Shown here piece after piece: positions 54,243-62,337 of a DNA stretch of 64,000 bases. Within the stretch, counting starts at the first letter, position 1, and every line of letters starts with the position of its first letter. The position numbers were made by a program, and so were the translations under genes. Under the pieces are notes generated by a model. It searched no databases. It saw nothing but the letters and a program-made list of their open reading frames with translations, and was not told the origin of the DNA. Source of the stretch: SZUA-430 sp964483585 (GTDB taxonomy: Bacteria; Pseudomonadota; Alphaproteobacteria; Micropepsales; Micropepsaceae); contig CAZABH010000009.1 of the NCBI GenBank assembly GCA_964483585.1, forward strand, positions 1 to 64,000. The letters run 5' to 3'.

Positions 54243-55049
54243 TCACCGCCCCTTGAAGTCGGCTTTCCTCTTGCCAAGGAAAGCCGATACGCCCTCTGCA
54301 AAGTCCTCGGCGCGTCCTGCAGTGCGCTGCGCCCAGCGCTCGGCGTTAAGCTGCTCCTCATAGGTATTGTCGGGCGACTGCCAATAGAGGTTCCGAATCG
54401 CACCCAGCGCGACCGTCGGGCCGCTCGCAAGTTCCTGCGCCATTGCGTGCGCCTCGTCCATCAGCTGCGCATCATCATGGACCCGGTTGATGAGCCCCCA
54501 CTCAAGCGCCTTCTCGGCGGGCAGCTTCTCGCCCATCAGAGACAGCTCCTTGGCCCGCGCAAGGCCCACGAGCCGCGGCAGCAGCCACGTCGAGCCGCCA
54601 TCCGGCACGAGGCCAATGCGACGGAAAGCTTGCAGGAAGTAAGCACTGCGCGCCGCGAGCACCATGTCGCCCATCAGCGCGAAGCTCATGCCGACGCCCG
54701 CTGCCGCCCCGTTGACCGCCGTCACGATGGGCATGTTCAGGTTGCGAAGTCGCCGCAGGAACGGGTGGTACATCGTCTCAAGCGCCGCGCCCGCATCGCG
54801 TGCCTGCGTGCCCGAGCCGGTCGACAGCGTGGCCGGTCCTCCGCTCAGATTGGCGCCGGCACAGAAGCCCCGTCCGGCACCCGTGAACACAAGGGCCCGC
54901 AGGCCATGCTTGGGATCTTCGACGTGGTTCAGGGCCGCCTGAAGTCCCGACAGCATCTCGGGGCTCACGGCGTTCATTACCTCGGGATGGTCCATGATCA
55001 ACGTACCAACAGGGCCGTTGATCTCAAGGCGAGCGCGTTCGAACTGCAT
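54243..55049 (-). CDS. Enoyl-CoA hydratase/isomerase (paralogue 1)
   Basis: With the AAGGA-preceded ATG at 55049 the protein has 268 residues. Crotonase-fold oxyanion-hole stretches are FTGAGRGFCAGANL and NGAAAGVGMSFALMGD. GLVPDGGSTWLLPRLVG follows, and the end ADFAEGVSAFLGKR is common in PaaG/EchA-like members. It hydrates or isomerises enoyl-CoA in beta-oxidation or aromatic-acid degradation. It lies 11 bp after its paralogue on the same strand; an ATG at 55064 would overlap that gene's stop. Confidence 0.87.
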   Translation of the reverse strand: MQFERARLEINGPVGTLIMDHPEVMNAVSPEMLSGLQAALNHVEDPKHGLRALVFTGAGRGFCAGANLSGGPATLSTGSGTQARDAGAALETMYHPFLRRLRNLNMPIVTAVNGAAAGVGMSFALMGDMVLAARSAYFLQAFRRIGLVPDGGSTWLLPRLVGLARAKELSLMGEKLPAEKALEWGLINRVHDDAQLMDEAHAMAQELASGPTVALGAIRNLYWQSPDNTYEEQLNAERWAQRTAGRAEDFAEGVSAFLGKRKADFKGR

Positions 55050-55060
55050 CGTCTGTTCCT

Positions 55061-55864
55061 TCATTTGCCTTTGAATTGCGGATCACGTTTCGTCAGGAAG
55101 GACATGACGCCTTCCTTGAAGTCATCAGTGTCGCCGAGGGTTCGCTGGGTCAGGCGCTCCATCTCCAGCTGCTCGTCGAGCGTGTTGAGTGGCGCTGCAT
55201 CCAGCACGCGCTTGAGTTCGCGATACGCAAGCTGCGGTCCCTTGGCCAGCCGCTGCGCCAGCGCCTGTGCCTCCGCTACAAGCTTGTCGTCATCGACGCA
55301 CTGCCAGATCAGGCCCCAGTCGGCGGCCTTCTCAGCCGGCAGCCGGTCGCCCAGCATGGCAAGCGCGCGCGAGCGGGCCCGCCCCAGAAGCTGAGGGAAG
55401 AACCACGTGCAGCCCATGTCCGGCACAAGCCCGAGGCGCGGGACAAAAACCTGGACGAAATAGGCCGAGCGTGCCGCAATCACGATGTCCCCGCAAAGCG
55501 CAAGACCCACGCCACCGCCCGCCGCAACGCCATTGACCGCCACGATCACCGGCTTGGGGAAGCCTGCCAGATCGCGGACCAGCGGGTTGTAGCCAATCTC
55601 CATCGCATGCGCGACGCCTTCACCCACCGAACGGTCACTCCCGTCGTTGCCGCCCGAGGTTGTCAGGTCCGCCCCGGCACAGAAGCCCCGTCCGGCCCCG
55701 GTCACCATCAGGACCTTCGTCGCCTCGTCACGGGCGAGCACCCGCAGCGCCGACCTGATGTCGTCGATTATCACCTTGTTGAGGCTGTTCAGCATCTCGG
55801 GGCGGTTGAGGGTCAGCGTGGCGACCCCATCTTTCGATTCGAGCAGGATGGTGCTGTAATTCAT
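55061..55864 (-). CDS. Enoyl-CoA hydratase/isomerase (paralogue 2)
   Basis: This 267-residue protein starts at the ATG complement of 55862-55864, preceded by GAAGGA. It has VTGAGRGFCAGADL and NGVAAGGGVGLALCGD for the oxyanion hole, RLGLVPDMGCTWFFPQLLG and the terminal DDFKEGVMSFLTKR. The close match to its neighbour in organisation and motifs points to an old tandem duplication. The further 5' reading up to 56317 has no protein logic and runs antisense into the aldehyde dehydrogenase. Confidence 0.9.
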   Translation of the reverse strand: MNYSTILLESKDGVATLTLNRPEMLNSLNKVIIDDIRSALRVLARDEATKVLMVTGAGRGFCAGADLTTSGGNDGSDRSVGEGVAHAMEIGYNPLVRDLAGFPKPVIVAVNGVAAGGGVGLALCGDIVIAARSAYFVQVFVPRLGLVPDMGCTWFFPQLLGRARSRALAMLGDRLPAEKAADWGLIWQCVDDDKLVAEAQALAQRLAKGPQLAYRELKRVLDAAPLNTLDEQLEMERLTQRTLGDTDDFKEGVMSFLTKRDPQFKGK

Positions 55865-56000
55865 CGGGGTCCTTCGGGTCGGTTTCCAAACCGGTCCGCC
55901 GCAACGCATCACAGCTTGCGTCGAGAGGCAATGGGGTGGTGCGAGCGCTGGCCCTGACCTTACGGCAGTCAAATGCGTTAACGCCCGCGGTCCCGGGACT

Positions 56001-56030
56001 TTGTGACAACTCCAGGATATCCCGTATAAG
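56001..56030 (+). promoter_or_regulatory. Candidate promoter of the aldehyde dehydrogenase gene
   Basis: TTGTGA (56001-56006) and TATAAG (56025-56030) are 18 bp apart. Transcription would start near 56037, about 30 nt before the ATG at 56067. In the same 202-bp divergent gap a dyad CGGTTT-CC-AAACCG (55880-55893) lies just upstream of the hydratase start and could bind a regulator. Confidence 0.4.
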
Positions 56031-56066
56031 GAACGCCAGTGAATCTTGGACAGAGAGGACCCCGTC

Positions 56067-57527
56067 ATGAGCGCATCTGCCACCGCGTCAAAGCCCATCC
56101 CGGCCGACATGAAAGCCCTGCTCGACAAGCAGCGCGCTGCCTTCCTGTCGGATGGACCGCCGTCGGCCGAGGTCCGCATCGACCGCATTAACCGTTGCAT
56201 CGGCCTGCTGGTCGAACACCAGGACGAGATCGCCGACGCCCTGAACAAGGACTTCGGCAATCGCTCACCGCAGATGAGCAAGTTCACTGATGTGGCAAGC
56301 TCGATCGGGTCGCTCAAGCATGCCCGGGATCATCTGAAGAAGTGGATGAAGACCGAACGGCGAAGCCCAACGCCCGCCATCCTTGGCTGGCTGGGCGCAA
56401 AAGCCGAGATCCAGTATCAGCCGCTCGGGGTCGTCGGACTGATTGCACCCTGGAACTTTCCTGTGAACCTCACATTCGCCCCGCTGGCTGGCATACTGGC
56501 CGCGGGCAACCGCTGCATGATCAAGCCGTCCGAGTTCACGCCAGCCACATCCGACCTCATGGCAAAGATGTTCCGCAAGTCCTTCAGCGAGACAGAAATC
56601 GCCGTATGCCTGGGTGGATCAGATATTGGCGAGGCCTTCAGCCGACTTCCGTTCGACCATCTCCTGTTCACGGGTGCAACCTCGATTGCCCACCACGTCA
56701 TGCGAGCGGCCGCAGAGCACCTTGTGCCGCTTACGCTCGAACTGGGTGGCAAGTCACCGGTGATCGTGGGCCAGAGCGCCAACATGGAGCTGGCCGCCGC
56801 CCGCATCATGAATGGCAAGACGCTGAACGCCGGCCAGATCTGCCTTGCCCCGGACTACGTCTTCGTGCCTGAAGGTCGCCGTGACGAGTTCGTCGCCAAG
56901 GCAACCGAGTCCGTCACCCGCATGTTCCCGACACTGAAGGACAATCCGGACTACACGTCGGTGATCAACCAGCGCCACTACGATCGCCTGCAGGGTTATC
57001 TGGATGATGCGCGCACCAAGGGAGCCACGGTGGTCGAAGTCAATCCGGCGAAGGAAGACCTGCGCCAGCAGCCCTATCACAAGATCGCCCCAACCTTCGT
57101 TCTCGACCCGACGGACGACATGAAGATCATGCAGGACGAGATCTTTGGCCCGATCCTGCCCATAAAGACCTACAAGGCGGTCGACGAAGCGATTGGCTAC
57201 GTGAATGCCAAGGCACGCCCGCTGGGCCTCTATTATTTCGGCGAGGATGCCTCGGAGAAGGACCGCGTGCTCGCGCGCACGACCTCGGGTGGGGCCACCG
57301 TCAATGACGTGATCATGCACATCGCCATGGAAGAGCTGCCCTTCGGCGGCGTCGGCCCGTCAGGAATGGGTTCCTATCACGGGGTCGAGGGGTTCAGGCA
57401 GTTCTCGCACCGCAAATCGGTCTACCAGCAACCTGTATCCAAGATGGTCGAAGGGCAGCTGAAGAACCTGCGCCCGCCCTATGGCGAGGGGCTCCTCAAG
57501 CAGCTTGCCAATTCGATCAAGCGCTGA
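56067..57527 (+). CDS. Aldehyde dehydrogenase, coniferyl-aldehyde-dehydrogenase type
   Basis: This 486-residue protein starts at ATG 56067 (AGAGAGGA upstream). It oxidises an aldehyde with NAD(P). Catalytic Glu is E225 in LTLELGGKSP and the nucleophile is C259 in NAGQICLAPDY. The sequence has the coniferyl/class-3-like shape: a short N-terminal arm, APWNFPVNLTFAPL and the C-terminal SYHGVEGFRQFSHRKSVY. It resembles the coniferyl aldehyde dehydrogenase (CalB-like) group but the true substrate may be an aliphatic aldehyde. Its stop abuts the convergent helicase stop in TGATCA. Confidence 0.88.
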   Translation: MSASATASKPIPADMKALLDKQRAAFLSDGPPSAEVRIDRINRCIGLLVEHQDEIADALNKDFGNRSPQMSKFTDVASSIGSLKHARDHLKKWMKTERRSPTPAILGWLGAKAEIQYQPLGVVGLIAPWNFPVNLTFAPLAGILAAGNRCMIKPSEFTPATSDLMAKMFRKSFSETEIAVCLGGSDIGEAFSRLPFDHLLFTGATSIAHHVMRAAAEHLVPLTLELGGKSPVIVGQSANMELAAARIMNGKTLNAGQICLAPDYVFVPEGRRDEFVAKATESVTRMFPTLKDNPDYTSVINQRHYDRLQGYLDDARTKGATVVEVNPAKEDLRQQPYHKIAPTFVLDPTDDMKIMQDEIFGPILPIKTYKAVDEAIGYVNAKARPLGLYYFGEDASEKDRVLARTTSGGATVNDVIMHIAMEELPFGGVGPSGMGSYHGVEGFRQFSHRKSVYQQPVSKMVEGQLKNLRPPYGEGLLKQLANSIKR

Positions 57528-59120
57528 TCAGGCGACCTCGGTTTCCTTCTTGCGCCGCAGCAGATGCTGCGGCACAGGACGGGCCAGAAAAGCCGGCACG
57601 TTGTCGTTGAAAGACGCTGGCGCACCTTCGTCACCCGAAGGCTCGCGCCGGCTGCGCTCTCGCGAACCCTGTCGATCGCGTGGCGCTTGATGCTCGCGCG
57701 GAGGCTTGTTGCCTTCCGGCTTCTCGCGCGGGCGATCCCGATCCCTTTCTCCGCGACGTTCATTCCGCGAGCGAGCAGACCGCTCAGGCTGTTTGGCCTC
57801 GGACGTTGGTGCCGGCGGCGGCTCGCTGGGGGTGACAACAGCCAGCGACGAGTCGAAAGGCGCCATTGACGCAGTTCGGTCATGAAGTGGCCGATCCTCA
57901 CGATGGCGTCCGCGTCCACGCCCGCGATCCGGTCGCGCCCGGTCGCGATCTCGGCCGCCACGCTGGCGCGTGTCTGGCTCGACCTGAAGGTCGGTCATGT
58001 CATCGCGGTCGATCGTCTTCTTGGTCAGTGATTCGATGGCTTCAACAAACTTGGCATCGCGCGGGCCGGCCAGCATGAAGGCATGCCCCTGGCGCCCGGC
58101 GCGACCCGTGCGGCCGATGCGGTGCACATAGTCATCCGGGTGGATGGGGACGTCGAAGTTGAACACATGGCTGACCGCCGGAATGTCGAGCCCGCGCGCC
58201 GCGACATCGCTGGCGACGAGAAGCTGGACCTCGCCAGCGCGGAACTTGTCGAGCGTCGCCGTGCGCACGTTCTGTGGCAGGTCGCCGTGCAGCGCCGCAA
58301 CCGAGAAGCCGTGCTTGGTCAGCGACTTCCAGACGATGTCCACGTCGACCTTGCGGTTGCAGAAGATGATGCCGTTCGAGACAGTCTGGCTGCGAATGAC
58401 GCGGCGCAGGGCCTCGCGCTTGAGCTTCGGGTCGGTCGACGACAGCGTGACGATCTTCTGCTCGATGGTCGAGGCCGTCGACGCGGGCCTTGCGACCTCG
58501 ATGCGCACGGGCGCGCTCAGGAACTGGTCGGCCAGCCGCGTGATCTCCGGCGGCATCGTGGCCGAGAAGAACAGGGTCTGGCGCGTGAAGGGCAGCAGCT
58601 TGCAGATCTTCTCGATGTCCGGGATGAAGCCCATGTCGAGCATGCGGTCGGCTTCGTCGACCACCAGGATCTGCACGCCGTTGAGCAGCAGCTTGCCGCG
58701 CTCGAAATGGTCAAGCAGACGACCGGGTGTCGCGATCAGCACGTCCACGCCGCGCGTGATCTTGGCATCCTGGTCTTCATACGACACGCCACCGATCAGC
58801 AGCGCCATGTTGAGCTTGTGATACTTGCCGTACTTCTCGAAGCTCTCGGCGACCTGCGCCGCCAGCTCGCGCGTGGGCTCCAGGATCAGCGAGCGCGGCA
58901 TGCGCGCCTTCGCGCGCCCCGTCGACAGGCGTTGGATCATCGGCAGGGTGAAGCCTGCCGTCTTCCCAGTGCCGGTCTGGGCGATGCCCATGACGTCCTT
59001 GCCGCCGAGGACGACAGGGATGGCTTGCTCCTGGATGGGGGTAGGGGTCGTGTAACCGGATTCCGTGATGGCACGAAGCAATTCGGCATTGAGGCCGAGG
59101 GTTTCAAAAGACAACGTCAA
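57528..59120 (-). CDS. rhlE: DEAD-box RNA helicase (RhlE-like)
   Basis: The start is TTG 59120 (GGAG four bases upstream; a second TTG at 59114 is possible), giving 530 residues. Motifs in order are Q-motif GYTTPTPIQEQAIP, AQTGTGKT (I), EPTRELA (Ia), ATPGRLLDHF (Ib), VVDEADRMLD (II), FSATMP (III), VATGLD-like SDVAARGLDIP (V) and YVHRIGRTGRAGRQG (VI). The C-terminal 150 residues are Arg/Asp/Gly-rich and disordered, as in RhlE. It remodels RNA duplexes in ribosome assembly and decay. Confidence 0.93.
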   Translation of the reverse strand: MTLSFETLGLNAELLRAITESGYTTPTPIQEQAIPVVLGGKDVMGIAQTGTGKTAGFTLPMIQRLSTGRAKARMPRSLILEPTRELAAQVAESFEKYGKYHKLNMALLIGGVSYEDQDAKITRGVDVLIATPGRLLDHFERGKLLLNGVQILVVDEADRMLDMGFIPDIEKICKLLPFTRQTLFFSATMPPEITRLADQFLSAPVRIEVARPASTASTIEQKIVTLSSTDPKLKREALRRVIRSQTVSNGIIFCNRKVDVDIVWKSLTKHGFSVAALHGDLPQNVRTATLDKFRAGEVQLLVASDVAARGLDIPAVSHVFNFDVPIHPDDYVHRIGRTGRAGRQGHAFMLAGPRDAKFVEAIESLTKKTIDRDDMTDLQVEPDTRQRGGRDRDRARPDRGRGRGRHREDRPLHDRTASMAPFDSSLAVVTPSEPPPAPTSEAKQPERSARSRNERRGERDRDRPREKPEGNKPPREHQAPRDRQGSRERSRREPSGDEGAPASFNDNVPAFLARPVPQHLLRRKKETEVA

Positions 59121-59567
59121 AAGACTCCAGCGAGAGCGCGTCGGTATATGAAGGCCAGAACGCCCTCTCTCGCAGGACAGACCAACCACTTGCGGGTTCA
59201 GCCGGCACCAATCTGGACCGGCCATCAAAGCTCCGCGCCAGAAGCGCGATCAGCTTGCGGCGCACCATAGTGCGCAGGGTCAGAATGTCAACCAAAGGTG
59301 AACAACCCGTTGCCACCAGCGGCCAAGAGGCCAGGCGAGCCCCTGGGCGAAGCAACAATTAACCATAAAAACGGCTTTTCCCGACAGTTCCCAGGGCGAA
59401 GGGAATATCCCGCTCTTTCCGCCTCCCGCGAGCCCGCTTGTGACACGAGAGACACTTTCGTCGAGGGTTTCGCCGTGAATTGCCTTCTGTGGCAATGCGC
59501 GGGCCGGCTACGAAGGGGAACAATAAAAGAACAAATTCGTCAAAGCAAGCGCCAGACTGACGCACGC
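59121..59567. other. 447-bp gene-free gap upstream of the helicase
   Basis: No convincing gene, tRNA or terminator is visible between the orphan gene at 59568 and the helicase start. The region has an A+T-rich island (59351-59372) containing TTAACCAT (59359-59366), which equals a CtrA-type half-site, about 240 bp upstream of the helicase start. The half-site could be chance. Confidence 0.35.
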
Positions 59568-59900
59568 CTATGGCACCTTGAATTGATAGGCCTTCCCTCG
59601 CGATCCAGGGTCCCAGCCATCCTCCATCGCAAGGCGGATCGCATTGTCGATCTCGGCCTGGGTGAAGGTCTGCCGTGGCGTCACGGGAAGGTAGTCGCCG
59701 TTTTTGTCGGTCGGGAATGGGAACTCGATAATCAGCTCCCGCCGGGCCGCCTCGGCGACAGTCACGGAAATGCGCGCGCCGATATAGCCATAGTCCGGGT
59801 GCTTGTGCGGTTCGCTGATCAGCTCCCAGACCAGCGCGATGTCCTCCAAGCGGGCGGTGCCACCCAGCTGTCGCTTCCGGCGCTTCTTGTGCAAAGCCAT
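59568..59900 (-). CDS. Small conserved-looking protein, unrecognised
   Basis: This 110-residue protein starts MALHKKRRKRQLGGTARLED, a basic head, then has IALVWELISEP, ISVTVAEAARRELIIEFPF and RQTFTQAEIDNAIRLAMEDG. The last segment looks like a helix of a small alpha/beta domain. There is no signal peptide or membrane helix. It stands alone with gaps of 447 and 231 bp on either side. The reading frame and amino acid composition look real, but I know no family or function. Confidence 0.6.
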   Translation of the reverse strand: MALHKKRRKRQLGGTARLEDIALVWELISEPHKHPDYGYIGARISVTVAEAARRELIIEFPFPTDKNGDYLPVTPRQTFTQAEIDNAIRLAMEDGWDPGSRGKAYQFKVP

Positions 59901-60011
59901 CGTCTGTCCCGGTGTTGTCCCTGTGGGTAGTGTACCGCATCTTCGGCCTCAGAGCCATCGCCGGCGCCGATTACGGTGACAGTGCTCTCCCCCCGTGATT
60001 CAAACTCGTAC

Positions 60012-60057
60012 CCGTCATGGCCGTGTCGCGCGGTGAGCTGCGAACCGGCCATGACGG
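60012..60057. repeat. 12-bp perfect inverted repeat, REP-like
   Basis: CCGTCATGGCCG (60012-60023) and CGGCCATGACGG (60046-60057) are exact complements around a 22-nt loop. The motif resembles the intergenic palindromic repeats that many alphaproteobacterial genomes carry in tens of copies with this same CGTCATGGCCGG core. No second copy was noticed elsewhere in this window. It lies in the 231-bp gap between the orphan gene and the end of parE. Confidence 0.55.
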
Positions 60058-60131
60058 TTGAGAGGGAAGGAGGGGGACAGCACGCGGGATTGGGAGACGA
60101 GCGGGCCGGCAGCCCGCGCTCCCGCCACCCC

Positions 60132-62123
60132 CTAGACGTCAATATCCTTCGCAAACTGCGCGTGTTCCTGAATGAACTGGAAGCGCAGTTCGGGCTTCTT
60201 GCCCATGAGCCGCTCGACGAGGTCTTCGGTCTCCTCGCGGTCGTCGTCGGCCACCATCACCTTCAGCAGCGTGCGCATGCCGGGCTTCATGGTGGTTTCC
60301 TTCAGTTGCGCCGGCATCATTTCGCCAAGGCCCTTGAAGCGGCTGATCTCGACCTTGGCGTTCGGCTTGAACTCGGTCTTCAGCAACTGGTCCTTGTGCG
60401 CATCGTCGCGCGCATAGAGGCTCTTGGCGCCATGGCTGAGCCGGTAGAGCGGGGGCATGGCCAGGAACAGGTTGCCCCGGTCGATCAGGCCGCGCATCTC
60501 GCGATAGAAGAACGTGACCAAGAGCGAGGCGATATGCGCGCCGTCCACGTCGGCATCCGTCATGATGATGATTTTGCCATAGCGCAGGTCTTCCGGTTTG
60601 AACCGATCGCCCGTGCCGCATCCCAGCGCCTGCACGAGATCCGACAGCTCCTGGTTCGCCGCCAGCTTGCCGGCGGCAGCACTCGCCACGTTCAGGATCT
60701 TGCCGCGCAGGGGCAGCACAGCCTGCGTGTTGCGGTCGCGCGCCTGCTTGGCCGAACCGCCGGCGCTGTCGCCTTCGACGAGGAACAGCTCGGTATCTTC
60801 CGGCGACCCTGACGAACAGTCGGAAAGCTTGCCGGGCAGGCGCAGCTTGCGCGTCGCGCTCTGGCGGCTGACTTCCTTTTCCTGCCGGCGCTTGATGCGC
60901 TCTTCTGCCTGCTCGATCACGAATCCGAGCAGCCGGTTGGCGTCGGTGGGTGAGTCCGCCAGCCAGTGGTCGAAGTGATCCTTGATCACGCTTTCAACCA
61001 GCTTCTGTGCTTCCGGGTTCGACAGCTTGTCCTTGGTCTGGCCCTGGAACTGCGGGTCCCGGATGAAGACTGACAGCATCGCCTGCGCCTGGGTCATCAC
61101 GTCGTCGGCCGTGATCTGCGCGGCCTTGCGATTGTTTACGAGTTCGCCGTAAGCCCTGAGCGAGCGCGCCAGCGACGAACGCAGCCCGCCTTCATGCGTG
61201 CCACCCTGCGGCGTCGGGATCGTGTTGCAGTACGAGCTCGAGAACGGATCCATCGCCGGCGACCAAGTCACCGCCCATTCGACGATGCCCTTGTTCTCCT
61301 TCGACTCCACGCGCCCCGCGAAGGGCTTGGGCGTGACAACCGTCGCCTTGCCGACAACACTTTCGAGGAAGTCGCACAGGCCGCCGGGGAAGTGCAGCGT
61401 ATCCTCGGGCGGCGTCTGATCGTTGCCATGGATGATGGCCGGATCACACGTCCAGCGGATCTCGACGCCACGGAACAGATACGCCTTCGAGCGCGCCATC
61501 TTGTAGAGGCGGCCCGGCTTGAAATGTGCGTCCGGCCCGAAGATCTGAATATCTGGCTTGAAGCGCACCGTCGTGCCACGACGGTTGTGCACCGCGCCAA
61601 GGTCCTTCAGCTTCGTCACCGGCACGCCGCGCTCGTAGCGCTGCATCCAGAGGTTCCGGTCGCGCGCAACCTCGACTTCCATCCACTCCGACAGCGCGTT
61701 CACGACCGAAGAGCCCACGCCGTGCAGGCCGCCGCTGGTCTCGTAGGCGCCCTGCTGGAACTTGCCGCCTGAGTGCAGCGTCGTCATGATGATTTCAAGC
61801 GCCGATTTCGGCTTGAACTTGGGGTGCGGATCGACCGGAATGCCGCGGCCATTGTCGCGCACCAGGAGCACGTTGTCGGCTGCAAGCTCGATCTCGATGC
61901 GCGTGGCATGGCCAGCTACTGCCTCATCCATCGCGTTGTCGATGATCTCGGCTGCGAGGTGATGCAGCGCCCGCTCGTCGGTCCCGCCGATATACATGCC
62001 CGGACGACGGCGAACGGGTTCAAGCCCCTCGAGGACCTCGATGTCCTTGGCCGAATAGGTCTTGGACGTCTTGTCGTCGGTCTCGTCGCTGAAAAGGTCC
62101 GGCTTTGAGGCTGGCTTTGCCAT
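60132..62123 (-). CDS. parE: DNA topoisomerase IV subunit B
   Basis: From ATG 62123 the protein has 663 residues. ParE is the ATPase subunit that with ParC decatenates daughter chromosomes. The GHKL ATPase shows IIDNAMDEAVAGH, DNGRGIPVD and GLHGVGSSVVNALS. The Toprim part has EGDSAGGSAKQARDRNTQAVLPL and IIMTDADVDGAHIASLL. Length and FKPDIQIFGPD favour ParE over GyrB. The N-terminal TSKTYSAKDIEVLEGLEPVR is typical. Another ATG at 62138 is possible. Confidence 0.95.
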   Translation of the reverse strand: MAKPASKPDLFSDETDDKTSKTYSAKDIEVLEGLEPVRRRPGMYIGGTDERALHHLAAEIIDNAMDEAVAGHATRIEIELAADNVLLVRDNGRGIPVDPHPKFKPKSALEIIMTTLHSGGKFQQGAYETSGGLHGVGSSVVNALSEWMEVEVARDRNLWMQRYERGVPVTKLKDLGAVHNRRGTTVRFKPDIQIFGPDAHFKPGRLYKMARSKAYLFRGVEIRWTCDPAIIHGNDQTPPEDTLHFPGGLCDFLESVVGKATVVTPKPFAGRVESKENKGIVEWAVTWSPAMDPFSSSYCNTIPTPQGGTHEGGLRSSLARSLRAYGELVNNRKAAQITADDVMTQAQAMLSVFIRDPQFQGQTKDKLSNPEAQKLVESVIKDHFDHWLADSPTDANRLLGFVIEQAEERIKRRQEKEVSRQSATRKLRLPGKLSDCSSGSPEDTELFLVEGDSAGGSAKQARDRNTQAVLPLRGKILNVASAAAGKLAANQELSDLVQALGCGTGDRFKPEDLRYGKIIIMTDADVDGAHIASLLVTFFYREMRGLIDRGNLFLAMPPLYRLSHGAKSLYARDDAHKDQLLKTEFKPNAKVEISRFKGLGEMMPAQLKETTMKPGMRTLLKVMVADDDREETEDLVERLMGKKPELRFQFIQEHAQFAKDIDV

Positions 62124-62337
62124 GGGTACGCCTGTCACTGGGTCGAATGAGTCAAAGAGCGGCGACTATAGCGACATCGCCTCGCCGCGCTGCCACCGAT
62201 TTTTTCGGGTCCAAGCGCAGAAAGCCGCCAAATATCGCCATTTGCGCCGTGGAAAACCGGCCAACGGAATGTCCAAACACCATATTAACACGCCCCGTAT
62301 AGGATTTGGGCAATACCCACGCGCTGCACTGGATCCC

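Noticed and set aside
55865..56317. 150-residue N-terminal extension of hydratase paralogue 2
   Set aside because: It is antisense to the aldehyde dehydrogenase start, lacks homology logic, and the ATG at 55864 has a good ribosome binding site.
60000..60131. Possible tRNA suggested by a GATTCAAACTC stretch
   Set aside because: No acceptor stem, anticodon arm or CCA-side pairing can be drawn around it; the pairing seen is the REP-like palindrome.
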